Shown piece by piece: positions 11,436-22,700 of a stretch of DNA of 64,000 nucleotides. The position numbers and the translations under genes were made by a program. The notes beneath the pieces are model-generated. The model was not told where the DNA came from and did not search any database. It saw nothing but the letters and a program-made list of their open reading frames with translations. The stretch covers positions 22,147,181 through 22,211,180 of the forward strand of contig CAIIXF020000010.1 of NCBI GenBank assembly GCA_903813345.2. The letters are read 5' to 3'. Source of the stretch: Owenia fusiformis (lineage: Eukaryota; Annelida; Polychaeta; Sabellida; Oweniidae). Numbering within the stretch: position 1 is the stretch's first letter; each line of letters begins with the position of its first letter.

Positions 11436-13669
11436 TTTAAAAGTTATCCTATAGTTTTACTCAGCTAAAAATAAATTCTCACTCTCGTCACTAGTTTACC
11501 TCTATAAGTGAGGTAGGTTAACATGTATAATTATTAACTTACAAAGGCCAAGTAAAAATAACATTTGTTTATCATGTTAACAACATGCACTTTGATAATC
11601 ATGACTGAAAATGTAATCGACCCATAAATGTCTAAAAATGTGCCAATTCATTATGACTGTTAATTCTTTATGTGAATAGGCCATACATTTACAAAACTTT
11701 AAACATTCAATGACACATTTGAAAGGTAAATATATGATTATAAACTGAATAAATGGGGATTTGTTTTACCTGGCCTTAAATCTCAAAGGCACACAACGGC
11801 ATTAGCATATTCTGTTGGCAGGGTCAAAGTGTACGAGATAAGCCAAGCACTATTGACCATTTTAACAATAAAACCAATACAATTCCAAAGGAACTCCTCA
11901 ATGCCATAATCCTTATATAATTTTTAAACCAAACTTTAAGTTCAGTGAAAGTAAGTTGCATAATAGTGATATACTTTTGATCATTTCATCCATGATTTAA
12001 TATGTAAATATTCAAACTAGGAAATAGTAACTACACATTATTTACAATTCCCAATTGTCTGTTGTATAGGGTGAAGTTTAGATTGCTGATTGAATATGAA
12101 GTTTTTCATGAATTAACACAGAGAAATGTCCAAATTCAATAAAACTTCAGCCCATTAACTTTGTGAAAATTGAGGCAACAGACCTTTCCTATAAACCCTG
12201 CCACCTTTTGGTACATCAAAGAAGCTATGATATATTGGCTAGACTGATGATGTCATTGGTTGTAGGTTGCAATTTGTCCAAGCAAAAATAGGATTAACTT
12301 CGATCTACTGCATTAATTAGCTAATTTGAAAAGTAAAACCTATGACATCATCAATATCCCAATATTTCATAGATTCTTCGGTGTACAAAAAAGTGGCAAG
12401 GTTTATTGGAAAGGTCTATCACATGGGAACAACTCAGAACTCTTTGGACTAGAAAACTGTTACAGCATGGTGTCCTATGAGCTAGAAATATTGTAAAATA
12501 AATTTGTTGCCATCCCGTGTTGTCTCTTTAAATGGGTCACTTTTTGGGGCCATGACTCCTTCCCTTTGTCCACTGTTCACTAACCTTGAAAAAGTAACTA
12601 ACACAGGGATTTAGAAAAAAATCATACATTTTATTACACCTTTGAAATCATGCGCTGTATACAAAATATATAGCTAAAACTATCATTATATCATATTGTT
12701 ATTTTCTTAATGAATCAGAATTTAGAAATCTACTTGCATTATTTACATTCAAATTTACAGGAATAAAAATTATATACATCATTTTTTCTGTTTCATGCTT
12801 ATATTTACAAGGAATGTATGATAAAAATCTAACAAGCAGATTAGAAAACTATAAGATATACTTTTAAAATGCATTCATGGTCATTCAGACAAATCAAGCA
12901 TGCAATTTTAAAATGGATAAAACATAATAAAGATAAGTTGTGTTTAACATAGTGTTATATACAATGATATAAAATTAAATATGTTTTAGAATCTGGACAC
13001 ACAAAAGCAAAATGCTAGAATATCATCTTGGTAATACCATCTCAAATCTTATGTAAAGTAATGAAGTATTTACTGTATATTAATATCATTTTGTATGTTT
13101 AAAATGGTGTCATGACAATGCAATATCATAGAGGTTGTAAATCATAAACAGTATTTCCCTGATATATCCATGTGTGATAAATTCTAAAAACGCATTGCTT
13201 TTACCATATGAACAAATACAATATATTAAATTCAAAAGGAGGATTCTTTTTGCAAATAAAATAGCTAATGTTGCTTCAATATTGACATCAAGTTATTGCT
13301 AGAAAACAGATCTAAACAGTTGCCATGGTAATGTTAGATAAGTAGAATACATATACACTTTGTGAAGTAAGAATATGATATACCCAAAAGTTTTTGTATA
13401 CTCGCACCATACTGCAGAATATGTCCTAACATAATATTGTACAAAATATACATTCACATGCACGATGGAATGTTCAATATCAATTCTTTCAGATCAAGAA
13501 AATGAAATCCAGGTAATGTGTAAATAATAAAATTGCATTTAGTTGCTCCATGTCCAATATCATGTCTCCACTGGGCATTGGAAAATATTACTATCCTATT
13601 ACTATTACTGTAGTAAAGTAAAGTAAATATCTATATTTGTCTATGTGGAATGTTTTGATTTATCCTTGA
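11436..13669. other. Intergenic region and likely 3' UTR of the Ig gene
   Basis: AT-rich with no supported coding exon. The segment just upstream of the SWEET start should hold its promoter, but I see no clear TATA or initiator. TTTATT at 12630-12635 (AATAAA on the minus strand) could be the poly(A) signal for the distal last exon of the Ig gene, giving a 3' UTR of about 1 kb. Confidence 0.35.
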
Positions 13670-13794
13670 TTAATATCTGGTTGCTAGGAAACTGAATACA
13701 ATTGTTGCCATAGAGATGCAGATGTGAGAAGCTCCATTGCCATATCCAGAGAATCCCTCTGGTGGACAATTTGCTCCTTGGCACTCGGATGTTT
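13670..13794 (-). CDS. Alternative last exon B of the Ig gene (GPI signal)
   Basis: After acceptor TTTCAG the exon reads, with the carried G, ETSECQGANCP, then PEGFSGYGNGAS and the hydrophobic end ICISMATIVFSFLATRY with stop TAA at 13670-13672. NGAS is a plausible attachment site. The first 11 residues are identical to exon A, which shows that the two exons arose by duplication. Confidence 0.8.
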
Positions 13795-16700
13795 CTGAAA
13801 TAAACAATAATAACCATATTATTTTTATATCAATATTTCATTTTGACACCGATTACTTGTACTTTATCACAAATAATATATTTTGATCAAACTGGAAATG
13901 ATGCATAAATGCGTCTTTCAATATTTCAATGCACTTTAAATGTATATACTTTTGTTGATATCAGGTGTGCAAAGATATTCATGATAATCTGTGCATCATA
14001 GCACCACTATTATACATATTCATGCATAGATCAGGATTCAGAATTCAGGAAAGATCAGATCCTGTTCTGTTGAAGTCCCACATCAAACACAAAAGCAATC
14101 TAAAACTAAAATCCATTAATGATACATACACCATTAGTACATCTATAAGCTATTGCACACAAAGGTAAAGTGAAGATTTCTCATCAAGCAACTAACAGTG
14201 CAATACATGGTAAAATCATATCAAGATAAGTGGTTTAAAAGTTAGGTGAACAAAAACAGGCAATCCAAAAAACATAAACCAAGCAGAGGAACAGAAGACA
14301 CACTTCTAGTTGTGTTATGACCATGACCAGAGGTGAGAAAATCCAATGAGTCTAATATCTGCATGTTTGTGGATCCAGTTGATGAATTAAAATCTATTTG
14401 TTTGAGTTGAGTAAAAATTTAGAAATAAATAAATGAAATAAAAGATTGATAACATAAAAATTCTAACTATATGAATTGCATTGAATAATTACATTTGTTT
14501 TAAACTGATTAAATTCATTTGCATTAAATTAAATATTGTATTTCATTATTGTATGTTTGAATAAAATAGCATATGAAATAAACTTGATTCAATACAAAGT
14601 GGACTCTTATGCGTTTTTGCTACTTTTTGAATGTCCTTTGCAACATGGGTACCTGTTACACTGCTGGGTTGAGTCTAACGAAGCATTTTTGTAACGAAGG
14701 TTAGCGAAAAAATTGTGTCCACACTGGCTTTATCCAACCCTAACGAAGCAATTATTTGGTGTTACACTGCACTTAAAATGCTTCGTTGCGCGTGCGCATT
14801 ACTCATCTGCCCCACCCACTTATTACGATTAATATTTTTATTCTTTTGATATAAACCATTGATCAAACTCAAAAATCTAATTATTAATGTTTATTTTAAC
14901 AATTCAGCACAGAAAAAGACTAGTTCAAATTTCTCGGGAAAATAAAACCAGATGAATGTGATCATTTCGTACACATGTCCATACATTTTTCCTATCATTT
15001 CGATTTTTGTTTCAGCTGTCAATACGATTACAAGTATTGTTTTCATTTTCTATCATTTCCTTTGGAAAACATATGGAATAAAAATAGGCCTATGTTAATT
15101 ACTAGGAAGAATTGGATTTGGGGTTTATACAGAAGACTAGTATGTAATATCGTATAAAATTAAAAACGTTCAATTTCCAAATGGACTTCTCAGTTATATT
15201 TCAAATAGTGTAGCCATTACTAAAATATCTCGGTGTTTGAGTGAATTTGACATAAATTAGTATGTTAATTATTCAGCCGTCCGTTGAATTCGAAAATGGC
15301 GCAAATAGGAAGAAACTTAAATATCAGTTGTAAGCATCGTCTTACGACACATCAATAGTATTTGGGGCTGGCCTAAAACATGCAGCCTCTCTGTGGCAAA
15401 TATCTGTCGACAAGAAACAATTTTGGCCACCGTTCCTTGTCCGCAGGTTTTACCGTCAATCAGTGACGCAAATAGGTAATTATTTTAATCAAAACGTAGC
15501 ATTATAATAGTACGTACTTAAAAATATGTTCTTTCCTCGCGATTCCTCTCATTTAATACAAAATGATGAATGTACTCTTTATTACGCGCATGCGCAAACC
15601 ACCAACTAAGCATTTTCTAACGAAGCTACCTGTTACACTGGCCAAAAAAGCTTCGTTGGGACCTAACCTTCGTTGAATTTTCTACTCAATTGCTTCGTTA
15701 TCAACTAAGCTTTTCTAACGAAGGCGGATGTGTTACACTGGCCCAAAATTGCTTCGTTACGAAGCTTTTTGTCAAATTGCTTCGTAACGAAGCATTTCAA
15801 CTGGCCTGTGTAACAGGGGTCATTATCATTTTGCTGACATGAATCACATATACATCAACACAAAAATCAGATATGTTAACCCATCTCACCCCTGTATAGC
15901 TATAATGATGCAAATATTGCTTTCTATAGTATAAACAAGGTAAAAATCCCAAACCCTCAAATACATACACATACATACATCTAATAGCAAATAAATACAT
16001 GTATCCAAAATTGAAAGAATTTCCCACCATAAATTAAGGTGAAATATTACATTTGTATATCAAAGACTAGACACTGATATTATACAACTTTCATTATTGT
16101 TTAGAAATTTTGAAATGGTTTATTTCTTCTTCATTGAATACATGTATATGATCAAGCAATTAACTAAATGGTTGGTAAATTCTCCAACACCTGTTGTGAT
16201 GATGTAAGATAAGGTGATAAGGTTATACATGACAGTCTACATGTTAAACAGTCTACATGTTAAACAATCCACAAGATCTGATTGTCACCTTGTTGGCTAT
16301 AATCATTACAAATGATAAACCAGGCTTATGGTGATAATAGTTCCTAGGGCACCCAAAAGGTGGCTCTGTCTGTTGGCAGCCCCAGTTACAGCAGCCTCAT
16401 CTGGGCAGTTGGCTCCTTGGCACTCAGATGTTTCTGTGCAGAGATATTGGTCAGTTACTCTCAAATGGATGAGTATTTAATAATTTGCTTTTCTTCACTT
16501 TAACATGAAGGTTATTTACTAAATGCAAATACAAGCTACAATTTTATTATGCCCATTGCAAACAAAATCAATCCCTTTGCAAATTTGGTCATTTAAAATT
16601 GATTGGAAAATAAACCAGAACAACGGCAACGCCAAAGCGTAGCGAATCCCATCGAACAGAAATGGCTGGCATTTTTACAAACGAAATATATAGCAAATAT

Positions 16701-19700
16701 CATAATAAAAACACACCAGAAAGGCCACCATTTTCAAAATGGTTGCTCACTAGCCAAGTTGCCATCAGAAGAAATAATATGCTTTTAAGTAGCCACATAT
16801 AAAATTTTTGAAAGATCGCACACATGTACTTGTAAAATAACACACATAAAAATGGTGGCCATTTTTCAAAATGGCCGACTACTCCCCAAAGTTTTATTAG
16901 ACAATGTGCCATGCTTAGAGTATTCACATATCAAATATGAACAAAATCGCTCCACTACTTTTCGAGTTATAGTAAAATACGTTAAAATGGCGGCCATTTT
17001 TCAAAATTGTCACCTTCTACCAAAAGTGTCATAGGACAGTGTGCCATGCTTATAGTATTCACATACCAAATATGAACAAAATCGCTCCACTACTTTTCGA
17101 GTTATAGTAAAATATGTTAAAATGGCGACCATTTTGAAAAATGGCCGCCTTCTACCAAAAGTGTCTTTAGACAGTGTGCAATGTTTATAGTATTCACATA
17201 CCAAATATGAACAAAATCGCTCCACTACTTTTCGAGTTACAGCAAAAATCGTAAAATAACGAGTAAAGGCTGCCATTTTTCAAGATGGCTGCCATGTGCT
17301 TTTTTAATATCTACATTTGTAGCTTTATTAATGTCCTTTATAATTTTTTTACACTAAAAACATATTGCTATTACAGTTTTACATATTGTACCTAAATTAC
17401 TGTAAAATCGGCACTAAAATGGCCGCCATTTTGAAATGAGCGGCCATTTTGAAAATCGGCTTTCGAGCAGAACTTCTACCCCCATAGGGTATATGTGTAC
17501 AAAATATGAACATAATCGGGCCAACGGTATTTGAGTTATTGCCCGGACGGACATACGTACGTACGGACAGACGGACGGACGGAGGCGTTCCCTATATCCC
17601 TCCGAACTTCGTTCGATGGGATAATTATTGGGCAATTTAGCAACATAAAACATGGAATGTTTACCTGTAGCATAAAGGGTATAGAATTTTATGAAGGAAA
17701 GTAACATCCATTGTCTTTCTTGATCATATCATTCATCAATAGAAACCTTAAATAAGTAAATAAATATAAAATAAATTATTGATTTCTAAAAATTCTTACC
17801 GAATAATTTAATGAAAGCACTGTCTGTGCCTAATACGTTACTCCCTTCGCATTCATACCGCCCATAGTCATTGGCCTGTACATTAATTATTGTCAGCGTG
17901 AACCACAGTTCGCTGATATCTAATGATGAGCCATGACTTGTCAAGATTTGAATATCGTGCTTTTCATCGTCATTTATTTCCCTCTTTCCATCTCCAATAA
18001 TCTGATACCATTTCAACTCAGGATCAGGGTAACCTAAAATACATGTTCACGTTTTGTTAAATGTGCGGGAAAATTCAAATATATTACATGTTGTTTCTGG
18101 AGGAAATCAAAGAGAAACAAGAAAAACAGCAACTCCCTGTAGGAGCTAATCCCACTAAACAAAACATATTTTTATCAAATCTCTCATTATTGAACATTAT
18201 ATATGACCGACACAACCAGATATTATGCCACCCATAACAATGATGCCAAATTAGAAATTCCATCTCGAATTTTGGAAATTGCATGGCACCATTTTAAATT
18301 CAGCAGGGATTTTGAAAACTTCTTGAACAGAGACATTTATTCATAAGTATCAGCACACGAATTCTGAACCAGATCTGACAGCTGGCATTTGAGTTATCAA
18401 AAATCATTTTATCAAAAAATCATTATCTTCCCATAAAATCCACATTCCCTTTTCACACCGGAATAGCCGGACTATGGTGAAGTCAGATACCGTGATTAGA
18501 CAGTTGAAGCAACGGTTATGTCCGCCATTTGTGACAACAGTATCTGACTTTACCATTGTCAGGCTATTCCGGGGTGCTTTTGACCAGTCCCTAGCTCATA
18601 CTTTGAAAATAAGATTCTGAACTTGTTCAAACATCCTTACCTGCAATTCTACATTCTATTGTCAAATCAAACTGTCGATTCTGTGCCTGACCATAGGAGT
18701 CCTGGACATAATTTGCTTCTGGTCGGAAAAACACGAGCATTGTTGCATCATGGGTAACTGGAGGTCGGACATTATTGTCACAAACACAGCGATAAACACC
18801 CCTGTCTCTCTTTTGGATACTGGTGAGTTTAAGAATGGTGCCCTATAAATGATAAAAGTACATAGTTTTTAGCAAACTACTTTTTTCTTTTTATTAAGAT
18901 TTATTTACAAAATATTACATCTACAAAATAATGCAGAAAAATATCTCATACTTGGGCATGTGGCCCTTTCAAAATATGTTGTCACTATGTTGTCAATGTA
19001 CAAAGACCTTACCCGATATGAGAATTTTCCAATGGGTAGAGCTTTTCCATTGCCTCTGACCCATGTAATGTTGGGGTAGGGATATCCTGTGGCATTACAC
19101 TTCAGATCGGTTGAGCCCCCCTCCATTACACTGACAGTGGATGTCGTTTGTGAGTAAATCATAACTGGTGGCACTGGAACACATTCATAAGTATTCATAA
19201 TATTTTTGTATAAAACCTAGCTTTGACTTTGACTGAAAAGGAGTATCAGAGATTGCAACTAAATTTCGAACAATTGGCTCAACTGCAAAATCATTTTAAT
19301 TGGTATCATTCTGTAAATCATGCAGTTTTTGGAGGTTAAGCTCTATTGCAGAGGAAAACATAGATTGTAACTAATTTGTATGCACTTTTCTATACATAGG
19401 ATTTGAATGTATTTTAAATTTAGCCATATTTTAGGTAATGAAACAGCCCTTTACCAACAACTCACTAAATACAAAATTATGTGTAAAACATATGACAGCG
19501 TAATCGATGTGAATAACTCACCAAGAACTGTAAGACTGCCATCTTTTTGTGGATGTTTTGTAGCACCCTTTACATAGATTCTGCATCTAAATGTTCCTGA
19601 AATGAAGACAAAAGTAATACTGTACGCCCGGTATTATTCGCGAGCTTTAATTTCGCGAATTTTGCGAAAACACGGTTTCGCGGCTATTAAATTTCGAGAA

Positions 19701-22700
19701 TACTGTATTTTATCGTATTCGGGGATTCCCCAGTATATGATGTCCAATCAAATTGCAGGCTACGATCACGTGAACAATCGTGCGCACGTGCGCTTTCATT
19801 GCCGCGCATGCGCATAGTAAAGTCATGGAGTTGCACAGTACTATTGAAGTACTATAACTCGATCCAAACTAGTAGATAAAACGAAATGCATCAGAGCCCC
19901 GGGTAAAAACAAATTCCCGGGGATTTAATTTGCAATTTCGCGACGATAATTTTTCGCGATTTTAACACCCTCGCGAAAAGCGCGAAAGTTAATCGCACGC
20001 GAATAATACCGGGCGTACAGTATCTAAAATTACACAAAGATCTATATTGTTCTATCCATGAAAAGCATTCTGATCACTGCTGAATTAAGCATCATTTATG
20101 AAGAGTAAAATGTATATAACAAGGCATTAACATGAAAAAAGCCACTACCTGCCATTTGTTACAGATCCCAAACTTCGAACACCTTCCACAAAAAAAGTTA
20201 GAGACTACAATAATTTTGTAAATACAGTATACAGTCTCCCCTTTCTCTCTATACCTTATACATAACTGGATCAAATGCCCACCACTAACATTTTTCTATC
20301 ACAAAACCAGGATGAACAACACAGTATCCTGCAAAATGACCTTAAACCAAATAAGAACACATACCTGAATCTCTCTGTTGTAGCCTTCTGATGATCAACA
20401 TATACACAATGGTTCTTTGATCTGGTAGAGGAGCCTTGATACATTGGTATTTGGGGTAGCCATCAACAACTTTATTGTAGTCTACAATGATCTGATCATC
20501 ACTGGATATAGTGGTCTGGGTGTCTAAATGTGTCCAATACACCTGGAAATATCAAAACATGTAAATGATTATAACTTAACTCCAAGGCTCATATGTAACT
20601 GGACTTAACAAAACAGACTTTTAAGAAAAAAGGATCATAATGTACATGTGTAGTACAGTAGTAGTATTTAATTTAATGGACATTATCATAAAACTAAAAC
20701 AAATTTGCAATTTGAGCTGATTTGTAACTAAGGTAGGTTTCACTAATTCAACTGCCAGCTGACAGATTAACCTACTATTTTAGGACCAGCACATTTAAAT
20801 ATTAATAGTACTTATTATTCATATTTAAATGAGTTGGCCATAAAATGTAGGTAAATCAGTAAATCAGTGTGTTTTCACCAGGGTTCGTACACCTTTTTCA
20901 AAATGAATTTCCCTGACATTTCCAGGCAAAAAAGGAAATTTCCAGATTTAGTTTTCCTTGCACGGCCTCTAAAAAGTCTCTAACTGTTACGCGGTAAACA
21001 CGATACAAATATATGTCATATTCCGCAATGAATATGGCATCATCACTTGCGGTGTATGCCAGATTCACCTGCGGAATATGGCATACACACTAACCAATGA
21101 GAACGTGATACAGAAATACGCAATTGTCAATTACATCGATTCAACGAATGTGCTAAAGTCTCTAAATTATTATTATGAATACTGAATCAACATCTTAGTG
21201 CATTGAATATATCAGCTAATACAATTGAATAACAAAAATACATATATACTGTATGGCATATTTCGCAGTTGAGTATGCCATATTTCGCAGGAGAGTATGA
21301 CATATTCCACAGTGAGTATGTGGTATTCACTGAAATCAATGTATTGCATATTCACTGCGAAATATGCCATACTCACCTGCGGAACATGCCATATACCACA
21401 GGTGAGTATGGCATATTCAACAGTATCACAAATACCGCACAACCATGAATATATGCCATATTCCGCGTAACACTAACAACTTTATTATTTAAAAGACAAT
21501 ACTTATTATGAAACATTTTGGGTTTGTCTTTTAGTACCATTTCTCATGACTAAACAAGTGTCAAAGGGGTGCATCTTTTGGGGTTTGCATCACTACGAGT
21601 GAAGGAAAACCAAAAGGGGGGTATGGGGGTACACCCCCGGAAATTTTTCAAAATTGACAATTGTATATGATGCATTCTAAGCATTTCAAACTATAATTTG
21701 TTAATGTTTTGTAATGAATCCAAATAAAAACTGAAACTTCAACATGTTGATCTAAAGAAAAATTTCAACTCCCTTGAGGGGCAATTCCCACCTAATGAAA
21801 CATATTTTATCAAATACTATCATTGTAAACATTATATGAAAAATGGCAAGTGGCTTCTGGGGCAGAGGCTCTATATATAGTAACAAAAGCATTGGTATAT
21901 AAAATTTTAACAAAATCTGTCAACTGATATTTGAGTTACCACCCTGATAGATAAATAGACTGAATACGATCGGACTATCGAACAGACAGCTCCTTAGTAT
22001 AAATACAATTTCAAACTGTAAAGAGTTCCCAGATTTTTTTTGTTTTTCACCTCCCGCCCTCCTCAGATTAACCCCTCAACAAACCATGAAACATATACCA
22101 GTAATTAACTTTGAATGGCCTAAGACTAACTTACTACTTGGAAAGCATAATTGTATTGAACCATCTACCATGATGTATGGTATACATATTCTTTATTTGG
22201 TTTCAGTATAATGTTCACACTGTTCTTACAAATAGCAAAACCAGATTTAATGTCATTCAATCAACCCTAATGAAAAGATTTACAATTAGTGGAAACAACT
22301 TAACATTTGATTTTGGATTTCATTGATATCCTGTCATAGCCTTAAAATGTATTTTAAAACATTATTTTTTCAACAATCATACAAAATTCCCTGACATTTC
22401 CCTGACACATCTACTGTTTCAAAATTCCCTGACATTTTTGGCCCTTTTTGACTCAATTTTAAAATTCCCTGACATTTCCAGCACCTGGAAAAATAAATCA
22501 TTTTCCCTGACATTTCCAGGTGTGTACGAACCCTGTTCATGTTGCATGAACGTAGCCGCAGTATCTTATCATCAACCATCCACGAAATATTAAACTGATT
22601 ATATGAGTAGAATTTAGAGCACACCACGACTATGATAACATATTGTAGGCCATACCTTATTTAGCTGCTGCCTAGTGACTGTACAGTTGAGATAAGCTGT

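Noticed and set aside
16603-17276. Several 60-88 codon frames on both strands
   Set aside because: They follow the 135-bp repeat units and appear on both strands at the same phase of the repeat.
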